64,000 bases of DNA from Phycisphaerales bacterium (GCA_009691915.1 SIAD01000003.1:1-64000), one strand, 5' to 3'; positions 27,870 to 37,387 are shown, counted from the first letter of the stretch. Program-made: numbers and translations. The notes: generated by a model not told the origin, from the letters alone.

Positions 27870-28928
27870 ATGAAGGCCATCGTCGTACTGAGGCGGGGGA
27901 ATCCCGTGGCGCCGAACATCGGCTGTGTCAACGATCTCGCGACACCGACGCCTGGTGCTGGTGAGCTGCTCGTACGCACCGAGGCGTCCGCCCTCAACAG
28001 TCTGGATCTCTGGGTGGGCCGAGGCCTTCCCGGAATCGACACGAAGTACCCGTTCTGCGGTGGATCCGACGGAGTAGGCCGGGTGACCACCGTGGGTGAT
28101 CTCGTCGACAAATCGTGGGTTGGCCGTCGCGTCATGCTCAATGCTGCGGTCGTGCAACCGCAGGGCGCGCTTCCCGAGTCTTTGAGATCCGGTGAAGACA
28201 TCCGGATGATCGGCGAGCACACCGAGGGGACCCATGCCGAGTGGTTTGTCGCTCCAGCGTGCAATGTGCTTGACATCGGCGACGCCGATCCGATTCAGGC
28301 GGCGGCATTTGGTCTGACCCATCTGACTGCATGGCGGATGCTCGTGACTCGGGCGCGGCTGCACGCGGGAATGACCGTCCTCGTCACCGGGATAGGCGGC
28401 GGCGTGGCGGTGGCGCTCCTCAACATCGCCCGCCACTTCGGCTGTCGGGTCATCGTGACAAGCCGACACCGGGCAAAGCTTGCTCGCGCACTCGAACTGG
28501 GCGCGTCCGACGCGATTCTCGACGATGGCAGCGACTGGTCGAAGTCGGTGCGCGCCGCCACCTTCAAGCGTGGCGTGGACATCGTGGCCGACTCGATAGG
28601 GAAGGCCGTCCACCCTCAGTGCATCAAGTCGATGGCCCGAGGCGGAGTGTTTGTGACCTGCGGGGCGACGACGGGGGGGGAGGCGACGACCGATCTCGCA
28701 CGGATCTTCTGGAATCAGCTCACGATCATTGGGTCCACGATGGGAGACATGGTGGAGTTCCAGGAAGTAACCAGCCTCTTCCGCGGCGGTTCGCTCAAAC
28801 CACAGGTAGACGCGGTGTTCGCTCCCGAGCGCGGAGTCGACGCCTACTCACGGCTCGAGGCCGCGGAGCAGTTCGGCAAGATCGTCATCGACTGGCGATC
28901 GGCCAATAACACTGGAGGGAATCGTTGA
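27870..28928 (+). CDS. Zinc-type/MDR alcohol dehydrogenase or quinone reductase-like protein
   Basis: A 352-residue medium-chain dehydrogenase/reductase. The GroES-like N-half has EASALNSLDLWVGRGLPG and PFCGGSDGVGRV. The Rossmann half has TVLVTGIGGGVAVALLNIARHFG and VIVTSRHRAKLARALELGASDAI, with an NADPH-type Ser-Arg after the second strand. The usual catalytic-zinc Cys/His set is incomplete and no structural-zinc four-Cys lobe is seen, so it is closer to quinone-oxidoreductase or crotonyl-CoA-reductase-like members than to zinc alcohol dehydrogenases. The substrate is unknown. Confidence 0.82.
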   Translation: MKAIVVLRRGNPVAPNIGCVNDLATPTPGAGELLVRTEASALNSLDLWVGRGLPGIDTKYPFCGGSDGVGRVTTVGDLVDKSWVGRRVMLNAAVVQPQGALPESLRSGEDIRMIGEHTEGTHAEWFVAPACNVLDIGDADPIQAAAFGLTHLTAWRMLVTRARLHAGMTVLVTGIGGGVAVALLNIARHFGCRVIVTSRHRAKLARALELGASDAILDDGSDWSKSVRAATFKRGVDIVADSIGKAVHPQCIKSMARGGVFVTCGATTGGEATTDLARIFWNQLTIIGSTMGDMVEFQEVTSLFRGGSLKPQVDAVFAPERGVDAYSRLEAAEQFGKIVIDWRSANNTGGNR

Positions 28929-28946
28929 TTGTGGACTCTAAATATT

Positions 28947-28974
28947 TTGGATTCTCTCGAATCGGTGCTACTTT
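28947..28974 (+). promoter_or_regulatory. Candidate sigma70-type promoter of the first large dockerin gene
   Basis: TTGGAT (28947-28952), a 16-base spacer, then TACTTT (28969-28974). It would give a leader of about 90 bases before ATG 29068. The spacing and hexamers resemble those before 31470. Confidence 0.4.
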
Positions 28975-29067
28975 CAGAGCGTAAAGGCCCAGCCTGAGTT
29001 GTTCTGGTCGGGTATCGCCGCGTCGCCCATTCCCGCTGGTTCACCCGCCTGCACAGGAGTCAGAAAG

Positions 29068-31149
29068 ATGAAGAACTGCGATCGATTCGCAATCACAGCC
29101 TCAATCGTTGTCGTTGGTTCGGCACTTGCCTGCGCGGAGATCGCCGCTGCCCAATGCTCGGTGACACCTCCGCCTGGCGCGATTGTCTCACCGGACGGAT
29201 GCGCCCATACGACTGGAGGTCCCGTCGACTCCAACGGCGGCTGCAATCAGATCCCAGCCACATTCACCGACCTTGGATCGATTCCTTCGGGCGGCGCGAT
29301 CAATGTCAGTGGCCAGTTTGGAACCTACAACCCCGCGGGAACTGGCGCATCCACAACGCGCGATCTCGACTGGTATCTCGTTGCTACCGATGGCGGGACG
29401 CTCACCGTGACTCTCCAGACGCGGAACTCCGTCGGCACCGGCCAGATGGCCAATAGTGTGATCTTCATCAAGGGGAATGTCGGCTCAGACCCCTGCGTCG
29501 GCAACTTCAATGTCGGAATCCAGAGCACTGTGTGCCCCCATGTCCAGACTTACATCGGCGGGGCTGGCACGCATCTCGTGGTCGTCACGACTCCCTTCGA
29601 GACCACAGGGGCGGCCGAGATTTACAACTGCGGTCAGTACCTGCTGACGCTCTCGCACACACCTCTCAACTACCCGGTGTGCGGGACCTCGACGGCGGAT
29701 TGCACGGCACCGCACACGATCGGCGGATGCAATCTCCCCGCGTGCTGCGACAGCGTTTGCGGTTTCAACCCAATCTGCTGCGATGTCGGCTGGGATCAGA
29801 GTTGCGTCGACCAAGCCGTCACCAGCTGCGGACTCTTCATCTACAACTGCGCGCCTCCGACGGGAGCTCCGGCCAATGACTGCGCGATCTCTTCGCAGTT
29901 GATCTCGGTCGGTCAGCCCAATGTCGTCGTGAACAACGCCGCAGCGGGAACCGACGGGCCGGTCGGCCCGGCGGCAACCTGTGCCGCCAAGATGGGGCGC
30001 GACCTCTGGTACACGATCAAGGCTCCAACTGATGGCGCTCTGGGTCTTACCACCTGCCCAACTGGCGATGCCACAACTGACACCGTGATCGAGCTCTATG
30101 GGCTCGGCACCGATCCGGTCGTCACTGCTGCGCGTGCGTCGACGCTTCCTGACCTCTACATCGGGTGCATCGACGACTCCTGCCCAGACGCGTCAGGAAC
30201 GGTGATCGTGGGCGGCCCAACAGCGGTCACACTCATCGACGCGGTCGGCGGCGACTATTACCTCATCCGAATCGGTGGCTGGTACGACGACACCACATCC
30301 GGGCCGGACGCGGCTGACACATTCTCAGTCACGCTGGAGACAGACTTCCAGTATGTCGTTTACACGACCGGTTCGCAGCACTCGATCAACTCGAGCGGCG
30401 TGCTGACCAACGTGGGTCTTAGCTCAGGCTGCACGGCGGCAACGACTCCCCAGCGCTGGCTGGCACAACCATTCAGTGTTCCAGCCTCCTCGTCCGAGTG
30501 GAATGTCGAAAGGATGACGGTCAAGGGCTTCGCTCCAACCGGTGTCACCAATACGACCATGAATTATGTCGTGTGGAATCGCCTCGCAGGGAACCCGGCG
30601 CCGACAGCCGCCAACCAGCGGATCACCGGTTCCGTACCGTACCCCGTCGGATACGACAACGCCGCCGACGATGCGGCGAATGCGTCTCATGACATCGGCG
30701 TCGCGTTCGCGCTCCCGCCGGGCAACTACTACCTGACGGCGTACGCGACCAACGCGAGTTGCGCGACAATCTTCTCGAACTTTGCGTGGTTTGTCAGCGC
30801 GTACGACGGGATCAACCTCATTGACGGTGCTGGGTCATTCTGCTGGCGCTCCTCGACTTTCCCGACACCCGGCTTCGTCCGCTTCACGCTCCCAGCGACC
30901 TTCACGCAGCCCACGGGCGTGGATCCTGCCGACATCTACAACACGGCGTTCGACATTTTCGGAACGCCGACTACCACGACCCCTCCATGCCCGGCCGACT
31001 TCAACGGCGACCAGGTCCGTGACGGCTTGGACATGACCGTCATTCTCTCAAACTGGGGGATGGCTGGCGGCGATGTGAATGGAGATGGGACGACGGATGG
31101 CCTCGACATGACAGTGCTCCTGTCAGGTTGGGGCGCCTGCCCGAACTGA
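29068..31149 (+). CDS. Large secreted Cys-rich protein with dockerin-like C-terminus
   Basis: A 693-residue exported protein (signal peptide about residues 1-27, ending AAA). It contains two beta-sandwich regions resembling pre-peptidase C-terminal domains (DLDWYLVATDGGTLTVTL; GRDLWYTIKAPTDGALGL with YYLIRIGGWYDD). Between them is a 50-residue 10-cysteine module (29680-29829). It ends in two calcium loops (DFNGDQVRDGLD, DVNGDGTTDGLD), each followed by LSxWG. Cys residues flank the tail on both sides (PPCPAD at the start, GACPN at the end). No catalytic motif is seen, so it is likely a surface or matrix protein. ATG 29068 is preceded by GGAGTCAGAAAG. It lies in tandem with a related gene at 31470. 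Confidence 0.82.
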   Translation: MKNCDRFAITASIVVVGSALACAEIAAAQCSVTPPPGAIVSPDGCAHTTGGPVDSNGGCNQIPATFTDLGSIPSGGAINVSGQFGTYNPAGTGASTTRDLDWYLVATDGGTLTVTLQTRNSVGTGQMANSVIFIKGNVGSDPCVGNFNVGIQSTVCPHVQTYIGGAGTHLVVVTTPFETTGAAEIYNCGQYLLTLSHTPLNYPVCGTSTADCTAPHTIGGCNLPACCDSVCGFNPICCDVGWDQSCVDQAVTSCGLFIYNCAPPTGAPANDCAISSQLISVGQPNVVVNNAAAGTDGPVGPAATCAAKMGRDLWYTIKAPTDGALGLTTCPTGDATTDTVIELYGLGTDPVVTAARASTLPDLYIGCIDDSCPDASGTVIVGGPTAVTLIDAVGGDYYLIRIGGWYDDTTSGPDAADTFSVTLETDFQYVVYTTGSQHSINSSGVLTNVGLSSGCTAATTPQRWLAQPFSVPASSSEWNVERMTVKGFAPTGVTNTTMNYVVWNRLAGNPAPTAANQRITGSVPYPVGYDNAADDAANASHDIGVAFALPPGNYYLTAYATNASCATIFSNFAWFVSAYDGINLIDGAGSFCWRSSTFPTPGFVRFTLPATFTQPTGVDPADIYNTAFDIFGTPTTTTPPCPADFNGDQVRDGLDMTVILSNWGMAGGDVNGDGTTDGLDMTVLLSGWGACPN
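29680..29829 (+). repeat. 10-cysteine module, copy 1
   Basis: Encodes ten cysteines with gaps of 6, 8, 4, 0, 3, 5, 0, 7 and 7 residues, including GGCNLPACC and NPICCDVGWDQSC. Copy 2 at 31980-32129 has exactly the same gaps although over half of the other residues differ. Confidence 0.75.
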
Positions 31150-31178
31150 GTCTGACCTTAGTAGTTATTAGCAATATC

Positions 31179-31209
31179 GCCCGTCAGTCGAGAGACTGGC
31201 GGGCTTTTT
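31179..31209 (+). terminator. Rho-independent terminator of the first large dockerin gene
   Basis: An 11-bp stem (GCCCGTCAGTC at 31179-31189 with GACTGGCGGGC at 31194-31204, one G-U pair) closes on a GAGA tetraloop (GNRA type). TTTTTATT follows. Confidence 0.92.
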
Positions 31210-31328
31210 ATTGAATATTCAGTAACAAGCATCGATTGGGGCCGGTCAGAGTGGAATGTCGCAGTCGCGCAACAGACACCCCCTCCGTGGGCACCCGAAT
31301 GTTTTTTGGTGGGTTTTGCACGGCAAAA

Positions 31329-31357
31329 TTGGAACGGCCGTGATCAGGGGCTAGTTT
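31329..31357 (+). promoter_or_regulatory. Candidate sigma70-type promoter of the second large dockerin gene
   Basis: TTGGAA (31329-31334), a 17-base spacer, then TAGTTT (31352-31357), giving a leader of about 105 bases. The gap 31150-31469 otherwise holds the terminator above, a short CACGGC/GCCGTG inverted repeat around the -35, and an imperfect hairpin (CTTCG with CGAAG) in the leader. Confidence 0.45.
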
Positions 31358-31469
31358 CTGATCGAGAACCTCTCGTGCTGCTTCGTTGCGGCAGGGCGGG
31401 ACTCGCTTGCGAACCCCGCGAAGCAGTGTTGTGTGTCTCATCAAGACCCGTGAAGAAAGGCTTACTCCA

Positions 31470-33947
31470 ATGAAGATTCGTTGTACCACCTCGACGATCC
31501 TCACCGCGACGGCTGCTGCCCTCGCGATGACGGCCGTCAACTGTTCCTACGGACAGGACGAGTGTGCAGGCGCTCCTCCAATCGCCGCGAATACCCCGAC
31601 GGCGTACTCAACAGTTTCGGCAACCCCAAGCGCCAACATCCCAACCGATGCTTTGTGCGCGGGAACCTACCTCAACTGGCTAGACACTCAGAACGATGTC
31701 TGGTTCACCTTCACGGCCAGTGAGCCCGGCCTCGCCGAGTTCACGACCTGCGATCCCGCGTCGTATGACACTTCGCTGGCGCTCTACAAGGGCACCTGCG
31801 GCAACCTGATCGCCTGCAACGGCGACGGAACCGGCGGTTCCGGCTGTCAGGTCTACTACTCGCGCATCGCTGATGTCGCCTGCCAGGCTGGCGATCTCTT
31901 CTTCATCCGCATCGGCGGATACAACGCGGCTGTCGGCGCGGGCAACATGACCGTGAACTTCACGGCATCGTCGGCCTCATGCGTCGGCGCGACCGGAGCA
32001 TGCAATGTGGCGCACGGCGGACTCGGATGCGACAACCCGACCTGCTGCACGAACATCTGCACACTCAACCCACTGTGCTGCGAAATCGGGTGGGACGGGG
32101 ACTGCGTTACCCTCGCCATTCAGCAGTGCGGCTACTACTTCTGTGCACCGGTTGGCGGAGCCCCCGCCAACAATTGCGCCACCAGCGCTACGGCGATCTC
32201 GAGTACTGACAGCACGGTGAACTTCAACTCTGCTGGCGCAACCATGGACGGGCCGAGTCAGCCCGGCCAGTGCGCGTCGGGTAATGAGTTCTTCTACAAC
32301 GACATTTGGTACAAGGTCTCACCGATCGCCAACGGAACCATGGGGCTGTCCACCTGCGGTGCAGTCGGCTACGACAACAAGCTCGCCGTCTACGACATGG
32401 GAACCAATCCCGCGTCCTTTAACTTCAACGCGATCGCCGCGAGCCTCGTCGGCTGCATCGATGACGGTGCGAGCGGGACCTGCTTCCTCACGGATGGCAC
32501 GACCCCGTACGCCGCTGAGATGGAGGCCGGAGTTGAGCTCGGCCACACCTACCTCATCCGCATCGGTTCGTACGAAGAGATCGGTATGGGTCCTGGCACG
32601 ATGATCGTCAACATGCCGGAGGCCTGCACACTTCCGACGCCAACCGGCAGCGAGGGTGAAGATTGCGGTCTGGCAATCAACGATGGCTGCAACGGCGATG
32701 GTGGGTCGATCTCGGTTGGACCTAGCTCGATCACGTCCGGCACCTTCTGGGCCGAGGCGGACACTTCCGGCAACGGCAACCGCGACACTGACTTCTATAC
32801 AGTCAGCGTTGGATCGGACACCTCGCTCACCGCGTCTGTCCATGCGGGCCGTCTGGTCACGGTACTCGTGCTCACTGGCGATCTCAGCATCGCTGACTGC
32901 ACCGGCGTGACGGTTGTTGCCGAAGCCACGGGGACCTGCCCGTCGGTGGCGACCTACTGCATGAACGCGGGCTCGTACCACATCTTTGTCGCGGACGCCG
33001 ACTTCGCAGGAAACCCCTGCGGAAGCGGAATCTTCAACGACTACACCCTCTCGGTGACAACGGCTGCTGCAAGCTGCCCGATCACCGTCTCGGGTGGTGG
33101 CGCGACCGCCGGAACCTGCGACGCTGCTGGCCCGAATTCGTTCTCGATCAACACCAACCCCGATACGGTCACAGGCGGAGTCGTCGCGTGTGCCTATGGC
33201 AATGGCGCCTTCCCGAACTGCGCGTCGGGCGGTACCACGGTCAACAGCTACGCCCGCGTCTTCCCGGCTGGCCAGCTCACCGGCGACATCAGTTGCATCA
33301 ACTTCGGCGCGTACTGCGTCGTTCGTGCAACCAACACGGCGGGTACGGCTTGCGGTCTTTACTACAGCGATGTCCCGCTGCCGGCGCAATTGGGTATCTA
33401 CCGCGACCTCGATGGTGGAGCACCCCGCCGCACGACTGTCGACGGCGGCGTTGACGGTGGCGATCTCGAAGCCATCGTCGTTCAGGAAGTCCGAGTGCCA
33501 GGCGGTGTCTACCGCGCGACGCTCAACTTCTCAGAGCCGGTGTGCGTCATGGATGACACGGCGAACAACCTCGTCGTTGTCATCGAATTCCCGCTGGTCG
33601 GCGGCACGGGATACAGCATCCGCGCCGGTAGTAACACCTTCGGGCCAGGTATGAACACCTACTGCCGCCTCAGCTGCGCCGACGCCGCTGGGCAGTTTGT
33701 CCTCACCGAGTCTCTCGGCGCGACATTCACGGCTCAGTGGGTCTGCCAGCTCAATGGCACCAATGGTGTCAACTGTGGCGCTCCCTCGTGCCCCGCCGAC
33801 TTCAACGGCGACGGCCTCCGCGACGGTCTCGACATGACTGTGATCCTGTCGAACTGGGGCGGTGCGGGCGGCGATGTCAACAGCGACGGCACGACCGACG
33901 GTCTTGATATGACTGTCCTTCTGTCGGGCTGGGGCATCTGCCCGTAA
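31470..33947 (+). CDS. Large secreted Cys-rich protein with dockerin-like C-terminus, tandem relative of the preceding gene
   Basis: An 825-residue exported protein (signal peptide about residues 1-28, ending SYG). Three successive PPC-like beta-sandwich regions are seen (NDVWFTFTASEPGLAEFTTC; NDIWYKVSPIANGTMGLSTC with TYLIRIGSYEE; DTDFYTVSVGSDTSLTASV). The 10-cysteine module lies after the first of these. The C-terminus is the dockerin-like pair DFNGDGLRDGLD and DVNSDGTTDGLD, each followed by L-S-x-W-G, with Cys on both sides. AAAGG lies about ten bases before the ATG. It is homologous to 29068-31149 over the module, one sandwich domain and the tail, suggesting duplication and domain gain. 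Confidence 0.83.
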   Translation: MKIRCTTSTILTATAAALAMTAVNCSYGQDECAGAPPIAANTPTAYSTVSATPSANIPTDALCAGTYLNWLDTQNDVWFTFTASEPGLAEFTTCDPASYDTSLALYKGTCGNLIACNGDGTGGSGCQVYYSRIADVACQAGDLFFIRIGGYNAAVGAGNMTVNFTASSASCVGATGACNVAHGGLGCDNPTCCTNICTLNPLCCEIGWDGDCVTLAIQQCGYYFCAPVGGAPANNCATSATAISSTDSTVNFNSAGATMDGPSQPGQCASGNEFFYNDIWYKVSPIANGTMGLSTCGAVGYDNKLAVYDMGTNPASFNFNAIAASLVGCIDDGASGTCFLTDGTTPYAAEMEAGVELGHTYLIRIGSYEEIGMGPGTMIVNMPEACTLPTPTGSEGEDCGLAINDGCNGDGGSISVGPSSITSGTFWAEADTSGNGNRDTDFYTVSVGSDTSLTASVHAGRLVTVLVLTGDLSIADCTGVTVVAEATGTCPSVATYCMNAGSYHIFVADADFAGNPCGSGIFNDYTLSVTTAAASCPITVSGGGATAGTCDAAGPNSFSINTNPDTVTGGVVACAYGNGAFPNCASGGTTVNSYARVFPAGQLTGDISCINFGAYCVVRATNTAGTACGLYYSDVPLPAQLGIYRDLDGGAPRRTTVDGGVDGGDLEAIVVQEVRVPGGVYRATLNFSEPVCVMDDTANNLVVVIEFPLVGGTGYSIRAGSNTFGPGMNTYCRLSCADAAGQFVLTESLGATFTAQWVCQLNGTNGVNCGAPSCPADFNGDGLRDGLDMTVILSNWGGAGGDVNSDGTTDGLDMTVLLSGWGICP
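31980..32129 (+). repeat. 10-cysteine module, copy 2
   Basis: Same ten-cysteine spacing as copy 1, with LGCDNPTCC and NPLCCEIGWDGDC. The shared non-Cys positions include a His after the second Cys, NP before the CC pair, and GWD. Confidence 0.75.
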
Positions 33948-33985
33948 GTCGATTCGGTAATCACAACACTGCTTCTGCTACAACA

Positions 33986-34018
33986 AGCCCCTCTGGTCGT
34001 AGGACCAGGGGGGCTTTC
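33986..34018 (+). terminator. Hairpin terminator of the second large dockerin gene
   Basis: A 13-bp stem (AGCCCCTCTGGTC with GACCAGGGGGGCT, one G-U pair) and a GTAG loop are followed by a short TTC tract. The T-run is weak, so efficiency is uncertain. Confidence 0.75.
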
Positions 34019-34073
34019 GCGCTTACCCCTGTGATGTAGCCTCTCTGGTTCCCCCTGCGGTTGAGGAGCCCCC

Positions 34074-35426
34074 GTGTCGAAACCAATGAAGTACGGAGTC
34101 ATCTCGTCGATCGTCGTCGTTGTCGTGGCGATCATGTTCGGGAAAGAGATGTGGGGTGTCCTGATGGACATCCAGGCCGAGGGCGGGCTTGAGGCTCGGA
34201 TCGCGCTCGTGGCGGAGGGGTCCTTGCGCGAGAGCGTCTCCGCCCCCGGCTATGTCGAACCGGTCTCAAAGGTGGACATTTCGGCGCAGATTTCGGCACG
34301 AATCGTGGCGTTGGCATTCCGCGAGGGGGATCCGGTCAAGAAGGGTGATGTCGTCGTGCAGTTGGACGATCGGAACCTAAAGGCACAGTTGGCGTCAACG
34401 ACAGCAAGACGCGATGGAGAACGGGCGAGGCTGGAAGCGGAGAAGGCCCGTTCGGCCGGCCCTAGGCAATCCCTCGAGAATGCTCTGCGAAACCTTGAGC
34501 GGCAGCGAAAGCTCTTCGAGACCGGGGATGTGTCGAGGCAGGCGCTCGACGACGCGCTTGTACGGAGCGAGGAACTTCAGGCGACTGTCGCGGCGACCGC
34601 TAAGACGCTCGGCGCGCTGGAGAGCTCGCTCGCCGCCAGCGAGGCGGAGATCGAACGCGTTAGGGAAGAAGTCGCCTACGCCACGATGCGCGCGCCGATC
34701 GATGGGACGATCACGCGGCTCAATGCGGAGGTTGGTGAGCTGGTGGTGGTCGGGACGATGAACAACGCCGGCACGGTCATCATGACGGTTGCTGATCTTG
34801 GGCGCATGCGCGTTCGCGTGCAGGTCGCCGAGGCCGACATCGTCAAAGTGCAGGAAGGGCAGCCGGCCGAGATCCACATCAACGCCTTTCCTGAGCGGGT
34901 GTTTTCCGGGGTCGTGGAGGAAGTGGCCCTTCAGCGGACCTTGACGGCAGGTGGCGGGTCTCAGGCCCAGTCCGCTGGAACTTTCAAGGTCGACATCTCC
35001 CTCGACACCGAGGGGCTCAAGGTGTATTCCGGGCTCGCCGCCAATGCGGACATCACCATCAAGGAGCACCATGGCTTGGTGGTGCCGACGCAGGCGATTG
35101 TTGAGCGCAAGCGGGATGACCTTGAGGCGGATCTCGCAGATTCGCCTCACTTCAAGGACGCGCAGCGAGTCGTCCCGATCATCTATCGGGACAACGATGG
35201 TGTGGCGCTCCCGACCGCCGTGAAACTTGGTGCCAGCAGCCTGACCGAGACGATTATCGAGGCCGGGCTTGAGGCTGGCCAGAGCGTGGTGATCGGCCCC
35301 TACAAGACACTTGAGAAGCTCACTAACGGCGAGACTCTTCGCAAGGATGCAACCATGATCGGTGGGCCAGGAAGACCCGGCGGACGGCGGTCTCGTTCTG
35401 GAATGTCCGTCAGGATCGGCATGTGA
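34074..35426 (+). CDS. MacA/HlyD-type periplasmic adaptor of an efflux system
   Basis: A 450-residue membrane-fusion protein. One N-terminal membrane helix is present (about residues 8-26). A biotinyl-lipoyl half-motif (ISAQISARIVALAFREGDPVKKGDVVVQLDD) follows, then a helical hairpin of about 100 residues (95-195, Glu/Arg/Ala-rich). The returning lipoyl half is MRAPIDGTITRLNAEVGELV, followed by beta-barrel regions. The C-terminus ends in a Gly/Arg-rich tail (GGPGRPGGRRSRSG). It is the first gene of a four-gene exporter operon, six bases before the ATPase. The GTG start is preceded by TTGAGGAG, a good ribosome site. Confidence 0.9.
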   Translation: MSKPMKYGVISSIVVVVVAIMFGKEMWGVLMDIQAEGGLEARIALVAEGSLRESVSAPGYVEPVSKVDISAQISARIVALAFREGDPVKKGDVVVQLDDRNLKAQLASTTARRDGERARLEAEKARSAGPRQSLENALRNLERQRKLFETGDVSRQALDDALVRSEELQATVAATAKTLGALESSLAASEAEIERVREEVAYATMRAPIDGTITRLNAEVGELVVVGTMNNAGTVIMTVADLGRMRVRVQVAEADIVKVQEGQPAEIHINAFPERVFSGVVEEVALQRTLTAGGGSQAQSAGTFKVDISLDTEGLKVYSGLAANADITIKEHHGLVVPTQAIVERKRDDLEADLADSPHFKDAQRVVPIIYRDNDGVALPTAVKLGASSLTETIIEAGLEAGQSVVIGPYKTLEKLTNGETLRKDATMIGGPGRPGGRRSRSGMSVRIGM

Positions 35427-35432
35427 CGCCAG

Positions 35433-36146
35433 ATGATCCGGATTAAAGGGCTGCGAAAGGTCTACCGGGTTGGGGAGGAACAGATTCACGCTCTGCGCGG
35501 ACTTGACCTGCAAATCGGAAGCAATGAAATGGTTGCGGTGATGGGGGTATCGGGTTCGGGCAAGAGCACACTAATGAACATCATCGGGTGCCTCGATCGG
35601 CCGTCCGCGGGGTCGTACGAACTCGACTCAAAGAGTGTGGCCAAGATGACCGCCAACCAACTCGCGCTTGTACGCAACGAGAAAGTCGGATTCGTCTTCC
35701 AGTCATTCGAGCTGTTGGCGCGGCAGACGGCGCTTGAAAATGTCGAACTTCCACTGATCTACTCGCTCGAGCGCGGACTCACATCCGCCGAGCGCAGGCG
35801 ACGAGCGCTCGAAGCACTCGACCGTGTGCGACTGACTGACCGGGTCACCCACCGCCCGAACCAACTGTCGGGAGGGCAGCGGCAACGAGTCGCAATCGCG
35901 CGGGCGATCCTCAATCGTCCGGCGATTCTGATGGCCGATGAGCCCACTGGGAACCTCGACTCAGTCACCAGCCACGAGATCATGGAGATCTTCCGGAAGC
36001 TCCATCAGGATGGGCAGACCGTGCTAATCGTCACGCACGAGAATGACATCGCGGCGTACTGCCAGCGAGTCGTCCGCTTGAAGGACGGTCAGATCCTCAG
36101 TGACCTTTCCATCGCCGAGGACACTGCGGGGAGGGCGGTGCGGTGA
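35433..36146 (+). CDS. ABC transporter ATP-binding protein (MacB/LolD type)
   Basis: A 237-residue ATPase of the MacB/LolD/FtsE group. Walker A is GVSGSGKST at residues 38-46. The Q-loop phrase is [23 protein letters not shown], the signature [14 protein letters not shown] begins near residue 145, and Walker B with the catalytic Glu is [13 protein letters not shown] near residue 165. The switch His is in IVTHEND. It powers the permease encoded next, whose GTG overlaps its stop (GTGA). Confidence 0.95.
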   Translation: MIRIKGLRKVYRVGEEQIHALRGLDLQIGSNEMVAVMGVSGSGKSTLMNIIGCLDRPSAGSYELDSKSVAKMTANQLALVRNEKVGFVFQSFELLARQTALENVELPLIYSLERGLTSAERRRRALEALDRVRLTDRVTHRPNQLSGGQRQRVAIARAILNRPAILMADEPTGNLDSVTSHEIMEIFRKLHQDGQTVLIVTHENDIAAYCQRVVRLKDGQILSDLSIAEDTAGRAVR

Positions 36147-37387
36147 TTCTGACACCGTACTTCTATGCACAGGCAATCAAGCTCGCCCTCGGGCAGATCT
36201 GGGCCAATCGAAGGCGAAGCATTCTCACCTCGCTCGGGATCATTGTCGGAGTTGCGAGCACGACTGCGGTCATCGCCGCACTCACCGGTCTCAAGGCGAG
36301 TGTCCTGCAGGAGTTTGAATCCTTCGGGGCTAACCGCATTTTCGTCTTCCCGAGTCGGCCCGACAATGTGCCGCGCAACAAGGTTCCCTGGGACAAGATG
36401 CGCATCAAACCGTGGGAAGTCCGCGAGCTCCAGGCGGGGTGCCCGTCGCTGCGCGCGATCACGCCCGTGACAGAAATCGGAGTGACGGTATTGAGCGCCG
36501 ACCGCGAGCTTGAGGGGATCTCGGTGGTCGGCATCTGGCCGGACTGGCATGAGACGGAGAACCGGCGAGTCATAGAGGGGCGCCAGTTCAGCCAGATCGA
36601 CGAGGACCGCGAGCGCCAGGTGTGCCTGCTCAATGAGGCGGCGGTGGATGCTTTGCGCCTCCCGGACGATGGCGTTGAGAGCCACATCCTGATCGGAGGT
36701 CGGAGGTTCCTCGTTGTCGGACTCGTTGAGACAATTCAGTCAAGGATGTTCGGAATGGGCGCGGACACTGGAGAGGTGTTCATCCCGTTCTCAATGGCCG
36801 TCAAGCTGCAGCCTCCCGAGTATTTTCTCCGCGTTGCGGCACTGGCAAGAAACGCCGAGGTCTCCGAGGAGGCGCAGATCGAGATTCAGCGGACGATGCG
36901 GAGGATTCGTGGCATCCAGCCGGGAGACCCCGACACCTTTCGCGTAGAGGCGATCGACCGCTATATCGAGCAGTTCAAGACGATGGCCACGGGGATCACC
37001 GCCGTGGCGGCGGGGATCGTGGGGATCAGCCTCCTCGTCGGTGGTATCGGGATCATGAACATCATGCTGGTCTCGGTTTCAGAACGGACGCGGGAGATCG
37101 GGCTGCGCAAGGCGGTCGGCGCAACCCCAGCGGCGATCCTGATGCAGTTCCTTCTGGAGGCAGTAGTGCTATGCCTCTTCGGCGGGTTGATCGGTGTGCT
37201 CTGTGGGAAGCTGACTGCCATCGGACTGACATTTATCCCCGGAGCACCGCTCAAGCACGCGGATGTGCCGATGTGGGCGGTCGGGGTGAGCTTTGCCTTC
37301 AGCGCCGCGGTCGGCGTCGCGTTCGGATTCTTCCCCGCCCTCAAGGCCTCGCGCCTTGACCCCATCGAGGCTCTGCGCCATGAGTGA
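36143..37387 (+). CDS. MacB-like FtsX-type permease
   Basis: A 414-residue permease with the MacB_PCD plus FtsX architecture. It has one N-terminal helix ([23 protein letters not shown]-like sequence near residues 30-50), a large periplasmic domain (about 60-285), then three C-terminal helices (from [21 protein letters not shown], residue about 292). The conserved cytoplasmic loop [18 protein letters not shown] follows. In this organism ATPase and permease are separate chains instead of the single MacB chain. It exports a substrate, possibly a peptide, lipopeptide or macrolide-like compound, through the adaptor and the TolC-like protein. Confidence 0.93.
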   Translation: MILTPYFYAQAIKLALGQIWANRRRSILTSLGIIVGVASTTAVIAALTGLKASVLQEFESFGANRIFVFPSRPDNVPRNKVPWDKMRIKPWEVRELQAGCPSLRAITPVTEIGVTVLSADRELEGISVVGIWPDWHETENRRVIEGRQFSQIDEDRERQVCLLNEAAVDALRLPDDGVESHILIGGRRFLVVGLVETIQSRMFGMGADTGEVFIPFSMAVKLQPPEYFLRVAALARNAEVSEEAQIEIQRTMRRIRGIQPGDPDTFRVEAIDRYIEQFKTMATGITAVAAGIVGISLLVGGIGIMNIMLVSVSERTREIGLRKAVGATPAAILMQFLLEAVVLCLFGGLIGVLCGKLTAIGLTFIPGAPLKHADVPMWAVGVSFAFSAAVGVAFGFFPALKASRLDPIEALRHE

